Assembly (NCBI RefSeq): GCF_041817755.1
Contig: NZ_JBGYBX010000048.1
Location: forward strand, 1-39,216
From: Glaesserella sp041817755
GTDB lineage: Bacteria; Pseudomonadota; Gammaproteobacteria; Enterobacterales; Pasteurellaceae
DNA: 39,216 bases
Direction of reading: 5' to 3'
In this document: positions 16,339 through 25,289 of the stretch, one piece after another
How the letters are laid out: each line of letters opens with the position of its first letter
How positions within the stretch are numbered: position 1 is the stretch's first letter
Notes under the pieces: generated by a model
The model's input: only the letters and a program-made list of their open reading frames with translations
Database searches by the model: none
What the model was told of the DNA's origin: nothing
Program-made: the position numbers and the translations under genes

Positions 16339-17283
16339 ATGAACATTATTTTAGCCAATCCGAGGGGCTTTTGTGCGGGGGTAGACCGCGCAATTTCAAT
16401 CGTAGAACTTGCGTTGGAAATTCACGGTGCGCCGATTTATGTACGTCATGAAGTGGTGCATAACCGCTTCGTCGTCGACGGTTTAAAAGCTAAGGGGGCG
16501 GTTTTCGTCGAAGAGCTGGATGAGGTGCCGGACGGTGCGATTGTGATTTTCTCCGCTCACGGTGTCTCGCAAGCCGTACGTCAAGAAGCCAAACGTCGTG
16601 AATTAAAAGTGTTTGATGCGACCTGCCCGCTTGTGACTAAAGTCCATATGCAGGTGGCGAGAGCCAGCCGTAAAGGAACAAAAGCAATTTTGATCGGACA
16701 CGAAGGACATCCTGAAGTTGTCGGTACCATGGGGCAATATGATAATGAAGAAGGCGGTATTTTCTTGGTCGAAGATGTAGAAGATATTGCCAAACTCGGT
16801 CTAAAAGATGATGAAGATTTGACGTTTATGACCCAAACGACGTTATCCATTGATGATACCAGTGATGTCATTGAAGCGTTAAAACGGAAATATCCGGCGA
16901 TTCAAGGTCCGCGTAAAAATGACATCTGCTATGCGACGACCAACCGCCAACAAGCCGTACGCGAATTGGCAACACAAGCACAACTTGTGTTAGTCGTCGG
17001 ATCTAAAAATTCATCGAATTCCAACCGCCTTGCCGAACTGGCTTCCCGCATGGGAACGCCGTCAAAGCTGATTGACGGCCCGCAAGACATCGATCCGAAC
17101 TGGTTGGCAGGCGTACAAACCATCGGTATTACTGCCGGGGCGTCCGCGCCGGAAATCTTGGTACAATCCGTCGTAGAACACCTCAAAACTTTAGGTGCGA
17201 CCAACGTGCAGGAACTGGAAGGTTGTGAAGAAAATACCGTCTTTGAAGTCCCGCGTGAATTACGCATTACGGAGGTAAATTGA
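16339..17283 (+). CDS. ispH: 4-hydroxy-3-methylbut-2-enyl diphosphate reductase
   Basis: Last enzyme of the MEP isoprenoid pathway: reduces HMBPP to IPP and DMAPP with a 4Fe-4S cluster. Cluster cysteines are seen as RGFCAGVDRA (Cys12), DATCPLVTKVH and NDICYATTNRQ. Other family motifs: SAHGVSQ, TQTTLS and SKNSSNSNRL. Full length, 314 residues. Its TGA shares one base with the sdhE ATG (TGATG), so the two are coupled; lspA lies 4 nt upstream. Confidence 0.97.
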   Translation: MNIILANPRGFCAGVDRAISIVELALEIHGAPIYVRHEVVHNRFVVDGLKAKGAVFVEELDEVPDGAIVIFSAHGVSQAVRQEAKRRELKVFDATCPLVTKVHMQVARASRKGTKAILIGHEGHPEVVGTMGQYDNEEGGIFLVEDVEDIAKLGLKDDEDLTFMTQTTLSIDDTSDVIEALKRKYPAIQGPRKNDICYATTNRQQAVRELATQAQLVLVVGSKNSSNSNRLAELASRMGTPSKLIDGPQDIDPNWLAGVQTIGITAGASAPEILVQSVVEHLKTLGATNVQELEGCEENTVFEVPRELRITEVN

Positions 17284-17522
17284 TGAACCGCTTTAAAATT
17301 GAATGGGAATGCCGTCGCGGCATGCGCGAATTGGATAAAATGATCATGCCGTTTTATCAGGAACATTTTGACAGCTTAAGCGATGCTCAACAGCAAACCT
17401 TTGTCGACATGCTGGGCTATACCGATCCGGAGTTATTCCGCTGGTTTATGAATCAGGACATACCGCCGACCGAAGCGCTGCAAGAGATGGTAAAACTCAT
17501 TCAATCCAAGTTGGTGTATTGA
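17283..17522 (+). CDS. sdhE: SdhE flavinylation factor (YgfY/CptB)
   Basis: Small (79-residue) soluble factor that promotes covalent FAD attachment to SdhA/FrdA. The RGMRELD signature (about 14-20) is intact, as are FVDMLGYTDPELFRWFM and the overall SdhE helical pattern. ATG 17283 overlaps the ispH stop by one base, with GGAGG 7 nt upstream. In related species fumarate reductase is the likely client. Confidence 0.92.
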   Translation: MNRFKIEWECRRGMRELDKMIMPFYQEHFDSLSDAQQQTFVDMLGYTDPELFRWFMNQDIPPTEALQEMVKLIQSKLVY

Positions 17523-17594
17523 TTTGCATGTCCTTGTTTCGCTAAAAACATTATTTGCAAAATATCAGGCAAAACCGACCGCTTGTAACAAAGA

Positions 17595-17625
17595 AAAAAG
17601 TGATGGCAAGCCATCACTTTTTCAT
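17595..17625. terminator. Bidirectional terminator between sdhE and dhaM
   Basis: A 12-bp stem (AAAAAGTGATGG and complement) with loop CAAG has T runs on both strands. It serves the plus-strand lspA-ispH-sdhE group and the minus-strand dhaKLM operon. A USS (17578-17586) lies beside it. Confidence 0.9.
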
Positions 17626-17648
17626 TCGGTTGTCGTATTCCGACACAC

Positions 17649-19034
17649 TCAGAAAGCTTCAACGGTTCCTTCCAACCAATTTAATTTGAGATGATCACCG
17701 TTCGTGATTTGCTTCAAGCCCTCTCCCAATTGGATCACCATCGGAATCCGTAATGATTTGGCGATCAACGCCGCATGTGAAAACGCCGATCCCTCCGCAA
17801 GGCAAATTCCCGAAAACGAACGATCGAGTAACCCGACTAAGGAGGACGGATAAAGATCATCGCAACATAACAGATCGTTCGGCTGCAATGCCGGCAACGT
17901 AATTTCCACATCTTGCAGATTCGCCGTCAAACGGTAGGCAAGATCTTCCACATCGATCGCCCTTGCTTGCAAATAAGGATCATCCAATTGACGATATTGG
18001 TCGATCAAGGCACCGAAAACCTGTTCGCACGCCTCAAGCACATCCCCGTCTTCCACCAGCCGCTCGATTTCCTCCCGCACTTCATCCAACAGATATTGGT
18101 GAGCTTGAAACAGAAAACGAAAATCTTCGCTCAGCTTCGGATGCTGTTCCAGTTCACGCAGCTGAGCTTGAGTCAGCTCAATGGCGTCTTCAAGTTCAAT
18201 ACAAGCGGTGCGATCTTCACGCAGTTTTGCAAAATGTTGACGAAAACAGACCGCTTGTCCTTCGATCGCGTCAGGGAAAATCGTGATCCCTTGTTGCACT
18301 TTCGTGTCAATCACTTTGACAGATTCATCAAAATGGCGGGTTGCCAACGTTTCCAATGCCGCAAGCACTTGCTCCGCCTCCTCCCCTTCGGCATAGAAAG
18401 TGATCACTTGTTGAGGGAGAACCTGAAGTTGAAGTAATTGATTATAACTGCGGGCATCGGCAAATTTTTGCTGATATTTGACCCAAACCTGTGCTTGGAA
18501 AGGAGAAACGGCTTGTACGATTTTGGCCGCCGGACGGGCATGGATTCCGTGAGGATTTTTGACAATCCAATCAAATGCACGTGCCGAGGAAGACGGACGA
18601 TTTTCCGTATCGGTTTGTGGCGACTCTTGTTCACCCAGTTGCTCACGTTTGGCGTTCAATGCATTTTCCGCTTCCCTTATAACCTGAGATAAGCTCGCCC
18701 CGTTTGAGGCGCTGACGACGGCGGCTAAAGCCCCTTCAACCAATGGTGCCGAACAGAGTTTGACATTTTTTGCCATTTCCGGGCCGATCAGATCCAATGC
18801 CGCTTCGGCACTTAACAGTGCACTGCCGAGATCCATCAGGACAACGACACCTTCCGGGCTATACACTTGTTCTATGGCGGACATAATCCGAACGGCATCC
18901 GTACCGATGGCATTTTCCGGTTCCGCCATACCGGCGGCAATCGCGATTTTACAGCCCTGATTCATCTGTTCGGCTAATTCCGCCACCCCGCAAGCTAAGG
19001 TATAAGAATGAGAGACCAACACAATATTAACCAT
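17649..19034 (-). CDS. dhaM: Dihydroxyacetone kinase phosphotransfer subunit DhaM
   Basis: Passes phosphate from the PTS to the ADP bound on DhaL. 461 residues with three fused modules: EIIA-Man-like domain (1-130) with His9 in VSHSYTLA; HPr-like domain (about 155-240) with His165 in NPHGIHARPAA; and an EI N-terminal-like domain (about 250-461) with His420 in EGSAFSHAALIAKS. All three phosphorylatable histidines are kept, matching the E. coli long form. Last gene of dhaKLM; overlaps the end of dhaL by 8 nt. Confidence 0.95.
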   Translation of the reverse strand: MVNIVLVSHSYTLACGVAELAEQMNQGCKIAIAAGMAEPENAIGTDAVRIMSAIEQVYSPEGVVVLMDLGSALLSAEAALDLIGPEMAKNVKLCSAPLVEGALAAVVSASNGASLSQVIREAENALNAKREQLGEQESPQTDTENRPSSSARAFDWIVKNPHGIHARPAAKIVQAVSPFQAQVWVKYQQKFADARSYNQLLQLQVLPQQVITFYAEGEEAEQVLAALETLATRHFDESVKVIDTKVQQGITIFPDAIEGQAVCFRQHFAKLREDRTACIELEDAIELTQAQLRELEQHPKLSEDFRFLFQAHQYLLDEVREEIERLVEDGDVLEACEQVFGALIDQYRQLDDPYLQARAIDVEDLAYRLTANLQDVEITLPALQPNDLLCCDDLYPSSLVGLLDRSFSGICLAEGSAFSHAALIAKSLRIPMVIQLGEGLKQITNGDHLKLNWLEGTVEAF

Positions 19035-19635
19035 GCATCACCTCATAGAATGCTTCAATCATCAACATCGCCGAGGTTGCGCCCGGATCTTGATGACCGA
19101 TACTTCGTTCGCCCAAATAACTTGCCCGCCCTTTTTTTGCCTGTAACGGAACGGTATCCGCCAGTGCCTTTTTCGCCAAAACAAGCGCTTGAGCCGGATC
19201 CGCATTGATTTGCAAGTCAGTAACCACCGGCAACCAAACATCACACATGGTTTTATCGCCGATTTCCGCTTTTCCTCGGGCAACAACACCGTTCACGCCG
19301 TCTTGTAACGATTGGCTGAATTCCGCTAAGGTTAAACTCTCTTTGCCCGCCGTGGATTGCGCCATTTTCATAAACAGCGTGCCGAACAGCGGACCGCTTG
19401 CCCCGCCGACGCTGGACAGTAGAGTCATGCCGACGGTTTTGAAAATCGTGCCGATATCACTGTTTTCCAGCGTCGGCAATTTTTCCGCCACTTTACTGAA
19501 GCCGCGCTGCATATTTAAACCGTGATCCGCATCACCGATTGCCGTATCCAGTTCGGTCAGAAAAGCTTGGTTCGCGTGAAATTTTTCCGCACAACGAGCC
19601 AGCCACTGAAGCATCTGCGATTTACTGATATTCAT
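19027..19635 (-). CDS. dhaL: Dihydroxyacetone kinase ADP-binding subunit DhaL
   Basis: Carries a permanently bound ADP-Mg that is rephosphorylated by DhaM and donates phosphate to dihydroxyacetone on DhaK. 202 residues. The Mg/ADP site is ELDTAIGDADHGLNM (about 28-42), with the glycine-rich SSVGGASGPLFGTLF loop. RBS AAGGAC lies before the ATG. It sits between dhaK (19-nt gap) and dhaM (8-nt overlap). Confidence 0.95.
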   Translation of the reverse strand: MNISKSQMLQWLARCAEKFHANQAFLTELDTAIGDADHGLNMQRGFSKVAEKLPTLENSDIGTIFKTVGMTLLSSVGGASGPLFGTLFMKMAQSTAGKESLTLAEFSQSLQDGVNGVVARGKAEIGDKTMCDVWLPVVTDLQINADPAQALVLAKKALADTVPLQAKKGRASYLGERSIGHQDPGATSAMLMIEAFYEVMHG

Positions 19636-19654
19636 GCGTTGTCCTTATTTTCCA

Positions 19655-20719
19655 TTACCATTTCAACGCCGGGGTGTTGACCGGGGCATCAAAGAGACCA
19701 AGGTCACGCTCATCCACTTTTAACAGTGTAATCGATATCCCCTGCATATCCAATGAGGTACAAAATGAACCGACCATGCTACGTTCCACACGTAGCCCGA
19801 ATTGTTCACAATTATGTTTGAGCCGCGCAAACACGGCATAAAGTTCGGAAGTCGGTACGGCACCCAAGTTATTGACCATCGCAATAACGCGGTTACCGAA
19901 TTGCAATGCGGTTTTGCGCTGTTCTTGTTCTTGCCAACAGCCTGCTTCACGATCCCATACCCGAATGGTGCGCTGGTAGTCACCGTTTTCAATCAGGGTG
20001 GCGAACATTTGATCGACGGTATCGTTTAAATTGGTGAAGGTGCGACGTTCAATACCCGGCTCACCGTGAATACCGACACCGAATTCCATTTCATCTTCCG
20101 CCAACGTAAAAGAAGGTTTTCCGGCTGCCGGCACAGTGCAAGCGCCTAACGCAATGCCGATGGAATGCCCGTTATTGTTGAGTTTGTGTCCGAGTTCGAC
20201 AAGCTCATCCAAATCTTGCCCCTGTGCCGCCGCCGCACCAAGCAGGCGTTCAATCAGCACGGTATTTGCCACTCCGCGACGACCGGCAGTATACAAACTG
20301 TCTTTCACCGCCACATCATCATCCACCAACACGGAAGCGACTTTCACACCGTCGCCGTGCAGTAATTCCACCGCCGTTTCAAAATTCAGCACATCGCCGG
20401 TATAATTTTTGATAATCAGTAAAACCCCGTTACCGCTGTCCACCGCCAACCCGCATTCATACATTTGATCGGGAGTCGGAGACGTGAAGATAGCGCCCGG
20501 ACACGCACCGTCCAACATACCTTGTCCGACAAAACCGGCATGCATCGGTTCGTGCCCGCTGCCACCGCCCGAAATCAATGCGACCTTATTGGCAACCGGC
20601 GCATCGCGACGGGTCACATAAACCGGATCATGGTGCACGTTTAATCCCGGATGAGCCAAACTGAGCCCCAATAATTGCTCATCGAGAATGCGTTCAACAT
20701 CATTAATCAGTTTTTTCAT
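19655..20719 (-). CDS. dhaK: Dihydroxyacetone kinase substrate-binding subunit DhaK
   Basis: Binds dihydroxyacetone covalently through a hemiaminal to His218, visible in FGVGIHGEPG; the SGGGSGHEPMH segment (50-60) is also intact. 354 residues, full length. ATG 20719 is chosen because AAGGA stands 9 nt upstream; the in-frame TTG two codons earlier would be too close. Product DHAP enters glycolysis. No glycerol dehydrogenase or DhaR-type regulator gene is beside it; control is probably by CRP (see upstream site). Confidence 0.95.
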   Translation of the reverse strand: MKKLINDVERILDEQLLGLSLAHPGLNVHHDPVYVTRRDAPVANKVALISGGGSGHEPMHAGFVGQGMLDGACPGAIFTSPTPDQMYECGLAVDSGNGVLLIIKNYTGDVLNFETAVELLHGDGVKVASVLVDDDVAVKDSLYTAGRRGVANTVLIERLLGAAAAQGQDLDELVELGHKLNNNGHSIGIALGACTVPAAGKPSFTLAEDEMEFGVGIHGEPGIERRTFTNLNDTVDQMFATLIENGDYQRTIRVWDREAGCWQEQEQRKTALQFGNRVIAMVNNLGAVPTSELYAVFARLKHNCEQFGLRVERSMVGSFCTSLDMQGISITLLKVDERDLGLFDAPVNTPALKW

Positions 20720-20756
20720 AGACAAGATTCCTTCTGTTAGCTAAAAAAACAGAAGA

Positions 20757-20799
20757 ACAATAGCAAAGAATTAGGTTTGATGTTGCGATCTCGCTCACA
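20757..20799 (-). promoter_or_regulatory. Predicted CRP-dependent (class II) promoter of dhaKLM
   Basis: Reading minus, TGTGA-GCGAGA-TCGCA (20799-20784) differs from the CRP consensus TGTGA-N6-TCACA at one core base. Downstream, TGCTATTGT gives an extended -10 (hexamer 20762-20757) and a start near 20750. The CRP centre (20791.5) is then at -41.5, the exact class II position. The same bases overlap an 11-bp inverted repeat (20791-20801 and 20810-20820). Confidence 0.6.
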
Positions 20800-20908
20800 A
20801 AACGGAAAATTTGTGAGCGAAAAAGAAATTTTGAGATGAGCAGCTATAAGGTCATTTGCAAAAAAGCCCGCCATACAGACCGCTTGTATATGCTTGCGGG
20901 CACTGAAA

Positions 20909-21769
20909 TTAAGCAATCCTAACCGCGTGATAATGGCTGGTCGGATTGACGATAAGTTCACGGGCGGCAATCAATTGTAATTCATAACTGCCGTGCTGAT
21001 GGGTCATTTCCATCACGGCATTCACCGCATTGGCGGTGTGTTCAAAGGCTTCCACATCCGATTTACCGTTGAGTAAATTCGCCAAGAAAAGCCCTGCGGT
21101 TAAATCACCGACGCCGACCGGCTCTTTGGCAAACGCATGCAACGGACGGCTGATATGCCAAATCCCTTCTTGGTTGGCAAGCAGCATTTCGAATTGACTC
21201 GGATCTTTACCCACGCGACTTAAATGTTTGACCAACACCCGTTTCGGTCCCTTGCTTAAAATGACTTTAACCGCTTCAATCGCTTGCGTAAAGTTTTCAA
21301 CGGTTAACCCGCTCAGTTCCCGTAATTCCACCAGATTCGGGGTGATGATGTCCGCTTGCGCCATCGCCAGATTAATCAGCCCTTCCTTAACGCCGTCGGC
21401 AACAATACAACCTTTATCGGGGTGTCCCATCACCGGATCGCATAGATAAATTGCTTTAGGGTTACGTTGTTTGATTATGTTGAAAGCATTAACGATTTCT
21501 TCAACCTGTTCAGCCGAACCGATGTAACCCGATACAACAGCATCGCATTTTTCCAATGCACCGATTTCATCGATACCGCGAATAATTTCACCGATTTGCT
21601 CTTTCGGTATCACCATCCCCGTCCATTTACCGTATTGAGTGTGATTAGAGAATTGAACGGTATTCAACGCCCAAACGTCAATACCGAGCAGTTGCATCGG
21701 GAAAACGGCGGATTTATTGCCGGCATAGCCGTAAACGACATGGGATTGGATGGAGAGTACATTTTTCAT
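20909..21769 (-). CDS. pdxY: Pyridoxal kinase PdxY
   Basis: Salvage kinase making pyridoxal 5'-phosphate; ribokinase-like fold, 286 residues. Motifs: SIQSHVVYGYAGNKSAVFPMQ at the N-terminus; LCDPVMGHPDKGC; ITPNLVELRELSG; and the anion-hole region VGVGDLTAGLFLANLL. PdxY rather than PdxK is favoured by the VVYGYAGN and DLTAGLFLA sequences. Separated from dhaK by 189 nt with a USS and the predicted CRP promoter, so it is not part of dhaKLM. Confidence 0.93.
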   Translation of the reverse strand: MKNVLSIQSHVVYGYAGNKSAVFPMQLLGIDVWALNTVQFSNHTQYGKWTGMVIPKEQIGEIIRGIDEIGALEKCDAVVSGYIGSAEQVEEIVNAFNIIKQRNPKAIYLCDPVMGHPDKGCIVADGVKEGLINLAMAQADIITPNLVELRELSGLTVENFTQAIEAVKVILSKGPKRVLVKHLSRVGKDPSQFEMLLANQEGIWHISRPLHAFAKEPVGVGDLTAGLFLANLLNGKSDVEAFEHTANAVNAVMEMTHQHGSYELQLIAARELIVNPTSHYHAVRIA

Positions 21770-21848
21770 TCGATTACCTCTAAGTCTACGTCAAACAGGG
21801 AGAACGTTGTGATAAATATTGATAGGAAGCGGGATATGTCCAAAACAA

Positions 21849-21895
21849 ACAAGCGGTCGGTTTTTGCAAATATTTTACAAAATCCGACCGCTTGT
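21849..21895 (-). terminator. Inverted USS pair acting as accA terminator
   Basis: ACAAGCGGTCGG (21849-21860) and CCGACCGCTTGT (21884-21895) form a perfect 12-bp stem with a 23-nt loop. On minus it is followed by a T-rich run (TTGTTTTG), 7 nt after the accA stop. Two uptake sequences facing each other as a terminator is a known Pasteurellaceae arrangement. Confidence 0.75.
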
Positions 21896-21902
21896 CAGCC
21901 GA

Positions 21903-22856
21903 TTATACGTAACCGTAATTCATTAAACGTTGGTAACGGCGATCCAACAGTGCTTCGGCATTGAGCGGCGCTAAATCAGCCAAATCGTCCAACAAACGCT
22001 GTTTTAAATTTGCCGCCATTTCATCGAAATTGCGGTGTGCGCCGCCTAACGGTTCGGGCACGATGTTATCGATTAATTCCAACTCTTTTAAACGTGGTGC
22101 GGTCAAGCCCATCACATCGGCGGCGGTAGAGGCTTTCTCGGCGCTTTTCCACAAAATGGACGCACAACCTTCCGGCGAAATCACCGAATAAGTACTGTAT
22201 TGCAACATGTTTACTTTATCGCCGACACCGATAGCTAACGCGCCGCCGGAACCGCCTTCACCGATTACCGTACAAATCACCGGCACTTTTAAGGTGGACA
22301 TTTCACGCAAGTTACGGGCAATGGCTTCCGATTGACCGCGTTCTTCCGCGCCGATTCCCGGGTAAGCGCCCGGCGTGTCGATAAAGGTAATGATCGGTAA
22401 ATTAAAGCGCTCCGCCATTTGCATTAAACGTAACGCCTTACGGTAACCTTCCGGCGCCGGCATACCGAAATTCCGTTTGACTTTATCTTTTACCGTACGA
22501 CCTTTTTGGTGGCCGATAATCATCACCGGACGACCGTCGAGGCGGGCAATGCCGCCGACGATCGCTTTGTCGTCTGCAAACGCGCGGTCACCCGCCAATT
22601 CATCGAATTCCGTAAAAATGCGCTCGATATAATCTAAAGTATACGGACGACTCGGATGGCGCGCCATCCGTGAAATTTGCCATGCATCCAAATCAGCAAA
22701 GGTTTTTTTGGTTAATTCTTCACTTTTTTTTTGTAAACGCGAAATTTCATCGTCCAAGTTAATTTTATCGTCATTACCGACCGCAGAACGCAATGCTTCA
22801 ATCTTTGCTTCAAGCTCGGCAATCGGTAATTCAAAATCTAAATATTCGGTACTCAT
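21903..22856 (-). CDS. accA: Acetyl-CoA carboxylase carboxyltransferase subunit alpha
   Basis: With AccD it transfers CO2 from biotin-BCCP to acetyl-CoA, the first step in fatty acid synthesis. 317 residues, matching E. coli AccA (319). Motifs: N-terminal FELPIAELEAKIEALR coiled region; MIGHQKGR; FGMPAPEGYRKALRLM; FIDTPGAYPGIGAEERGQSEA; and GEGGSGGALAIGVGD forming the crotonase-like CoA site. The ATG has AGGA upstream. Single-gene unit ended by a USS-pair terminator. Confidence 0.97.
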   Translation of the reverse strand: MSTEYLDFELPIAELEAKIEALRSAVGNDDKINLDDEISRLQKKSEELTKKTFADLDAWQISRMARHPSRPYTLDYIERIFTEFDELAGDRAFADDKAIVGGIARLDGRPVMIIGHQKGRTVKDKVKRNFGMPAPEGYRKALRLMQMAERFNLPIITFIDTPGAYPGIGAEERGQSEAIARNLREMSTLKVPVICTVIGEGGSGGALAIGVGDKVNMLQYSTYSVISPEGCASILWKSAEKASTAADVMGLTAPRLKELELIDNIVPEPLGGAHRNFDEMAANLKQRLLDDLADLAPLNAEALLDRRYQRLMNYGYV

Positions 22857-22993
22857 AGTTTTTCCTATCAGGTTAGCGGAAACAAAATCAGCGTATTCTA
22901 TCAGTGAATTGCAAGAAAGGGGAATAATGCAAACGGATTTCTCGCAATTTTTGCAATTTTCATGACAGATCCGACCGCTTGTAAACGCGCCGT

Positions 22994-24403
22994 TCAGCTG
23001 ACTGTAAACTGTCCGAGGCAGCCTCGGTCTCTCAACATTAAATCAGACACGCCGAAGGTAAAGGGTAATTTTTCCGAGGCGCTGTGGTCGAATTTAACCA
23101 ATAACGTGACTTCCTGATCGTTGTCAATCCAAACGGTATCGCGCCAAGCCAACAACGCATGCGGCTCTTTCTCGCGTTGCCGTGTTTCAATAATGAATTT
23201 CGCCCCTTGTACGGTAAAGCCGACCGCCTCGGTACTGCGGACATACCAGCGTTCCACACTGTCTTTGACTGCCTCGAAATCAATCCGTTTCGGATCAAAA
23301 CGCTGTTGATTGATTAAACGATCCGTCGGACGCAACACAAATTTACGTTCCGCCGAGACGTTTAACTGAAAATCGGCTACGGCAAACGGCGGCAGTTGCG
23401 GCTCGGTATTTAACGCCGAAGGCAAACCTTCCGGGCGTAATTCCAACACAACGTTATCTTCCAAATCGTCATCGTCACTAAACAATTGCCCGATTTTATA
23501 CATGAAATCACGCGGTTCACCGCTGATCAACGAAACGCGGTCCCCTTCGTTCAAGTTGATCAAAATTTCAATGCGTTCGGAAGGTGCCAACTGAATATTC
23601 GACATTTCAACCGGCTTGGCCAAGTAGCCGAGACCGGAGGCGATTAAGTACAGTGGTTGTTGATTATCCAAACGTAAATCATAGCGGCGTGAAAGTGAGG
23701 CGTTGACCAAACGTAAGCGCACCCAGCCGCGCGGCACCGTTACATACGGGGAAGCCTGCCCGTTCACCAATAAACGTTTACCGAAAAATTGAGCGGATTG
23801 GGTATTCAACACCTGGATACCGTCTTTGTTGATTTGCTGATCCTGCAAAATTAACGGAATATCGTTCACTCCGTATTTGTTGGGTAATTGTGCTTTACGG
23901 CTTTCGCTGTCTTCAATCAGCCAAAAACCGACTAAACCGCGATATACCTGAAAGGCGGAATTGAACATCGTCTCGGCGTGATACCAACAGGTACAAGCGG
24001 GTTGGTTGACGGATAAAATCGGTGACCAACTGCTTGTTGGCGGCAGTTTACGGTGAATCGATCCGATCATTTCCGTCGGTGCCGACAGCCCTTGAATATT
24101 GATGGAAATCGCTTGCGGTAAATTGTTGGAATAGGTCAGTTTGACAAAATCACCCGATTTTACCCGTACCGTCGGAGCCAAATAACGTCCGTTAGCGCCC
24201 CAAACTTCGACCAATTTACCGGCTATGAATTGGGTTTGCGCCGGTCGAAAATCCAAGCGCACCGGACGCCCTCTCCCGACATCCATTAACGGCGGTATCA
24301 CTAAGGCGGGGCGGTCTTTTGCCAGCAGCGGTTTCGGTGCAAAGACAAGCGCACCGGCGACGGAAGCTCGCTTGATAAATTGTCGACGGGAAAGTTTCAT
24401 CAT
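22994..24403 (-). CDS. ftsP: Cell division protein FtsP (SufI), Tat-exported cupredoxin
   Basis: Periplasmic multicopper-oxidase-like protein that stabilises the divisome under stress; SufI proteins do not bind copper. The Tat signal SRRQFIKRASVAGALVFAP opens the 469-470 residue product. The cupredoxin domains retain the fold but copper motifs are degenerate: CTCWYHAETMF replaces the usual HxH pair. Either of two adjacent ATGs may start it. It follows plsC by 3 nt on the same strand, an arrangement also known in other gamma-proteobacteria. Confidence 0.92.
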   Translation of the reverse strand: MMKLSRRQFIKRASVAGALVFAPKPLLAKDRPALVIPPLMDVGRGRPVRLDFRPAQTQFIAGKLVEVWGANGRYLAPTVRVKSGDFVKLTYSNNLPQAISINIQGLSAPTEMIGSIHRKLPPTSSWSPILSVNQPACTCWYHAETMFNSAFQVYRGLVGFWLIEDSESRKAQLPNKYGVNDIPLILQDQQINKDGIQVLNTQSAQFFGKRLLVNGQASPYVTVPRGWVRLRLVNASLSRRYDLRLDNQQPLYLIASGLGYLAKPVEMSNIQLAPSERIEILINLNEGDRVSLISGEPRDFMYKIGQLFSDDDDLEDNVVLELRPEGLPSALNTEPQLPPFAVADFQLNVSAERKFVLRPTDRLINQQRFDPKRIDFEAVKDSVERWYVRSTEAVGFTVQGAKFIIETRQREKEPHALLAWRDTVWIDNDQEVTLLVKFDHSASEKLPFTFGVSDLMLRDRGCLGQFTVS

Positions 24404-24406
24404 AGA

Positions 24407-25129
24407 TTATTTACGTTCAAGTTCAGCGACTTCTTGATCCAATTCTGCTATTTTTGTCTGCATGGTGTGATAGCATTTTTCGATCAATTCTTTCAAATTA
24501 TCACGGCTATAGCCACTCGTATCGATCGGATCAAGGGTTTCACAGATAACGACTCCGTTATTCAGCCGATTCAGATCGATTTTATCGTGCGTGGTTGAAC
24601 ACACGACCGGAACGATCGGCACGCCCGCCGCAATAGCCGTGTGAAACGCCCCGGTTTTGAACGGGATTAGCCCGCGCCCGCGACTACGGGTGCCTTCCGG
24701 AAACATCCACACCGAAATCTGCTTTTCTTTGATGATGTTCGCTACGGTGTTCATGGTATTAATTGCGCTGCTGCGTTTTTCACGATGAATAAAAATATTT
24801 CCGGTCGCCCAATAGACTAAACCGAAAAACGGAATCCAAATCAGACTTTTTTTACCGATACTGACGGTACGCGGCGGTACCATGGCGGCAATCGTGATCA
24901 TATCGTAGTTATTTTGGTGATTCCCGATATAAATTGCCGGTTGGTTAAATTCCGGTTTCGGACGGGTAATCAATTTAATCCCCAATAACGGATGTAATGC
25001 CCCGAACATTTTTGCGACCACGCTGACGCTGTCCGGATGACGACAACGAATCAAAGCGTAAACGGTACCGATAATGGAAATGATGACGGCAAGCGATGAA
25101 ATGACAATGATGCGAAGAATCTTCAACAT
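24407..25129 (-). CDS. plsC: 1-acyl-sn-glycerol-3-phosphate acyltransferase
   Basis: Makes phosphatidic acid from lysophosphatidic acid in the inner membrane. N-terminal membrane helix (about 5-23); catalytic NHQNNYD (the HX4D box) and substrate-binding FPEGTRSRGRG are present. The frame is open to 25201, but ATG 25129 begins the family-typical N-terminus MLKILRIIVIS and has AAGG 8 nt before it. 240 residues, close to E. coli PlsC (245). Coupled to ftsP; divergent from tpx. Confidence 0.93.
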   Translation of the reverse strand: MLKILRIIVISSLAVIISIIGTVYALIRCRHPDSVSVVAKMFGALHPLLGIKLITRPKPEFNQPAIYIGNHQNNYDMITIAAMVPPRTVSIGKKSLIWIPFFGLVYWATGNIFIHREKRSSAINTMNTVANIIKEKQISVWMFPEGTRSRGRGLIPFKTGAFHTAIAAGVPIVPVVCSTTHDKIDLNRLNNGVVICETLDPIDTSGYSRDNLKELIEKCYHTMQTKIAELDQEVAELERK

Positions 25130-25224
25130 AACAATAACCTTAGAATAAAAAGACGGACAAAGTATAGCGGAGATAAAGGCAAATAGCCAAACGATAAACA
25201 TCGTTTAAAGACGTTTTAAACCGT

Positions 25225-25252
25225 TTGAATCCGCCGTAAAAATCGTTATATT
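25225..25252 (+). promoter_or_regulatory. Promoter of tpx
   Basis: TTGAAT (25225-25230), 16-nt spacer and TATATT (25247-25252) make a good sigma-70 match, 38 nt before the tpx ATG. Just upstream, GTTTAAA (25203-25209) and TTTAAAC (25215-25221) form a 7-bp inverted repeat that may be an operator. Confidence 0.65.
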
Positions 25253-25289
25253 GGAGAAATCTTTCCCACACACTTAAAGAGAGGTATTT

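Noticed and set aside
17913..18437. 174-codon plus-strand frame opposite dhaM
   Set aside because: Antisense shadow of the well-supported EI-like domain of DhaM; no recognisable domain or start signal.
22994..24403. Functional multicopper oxidase
   Set aside because: Copper-ligand histidine pairs are degenerate and the Tat signal, length and plsC linkage fit SufI/FtsP.
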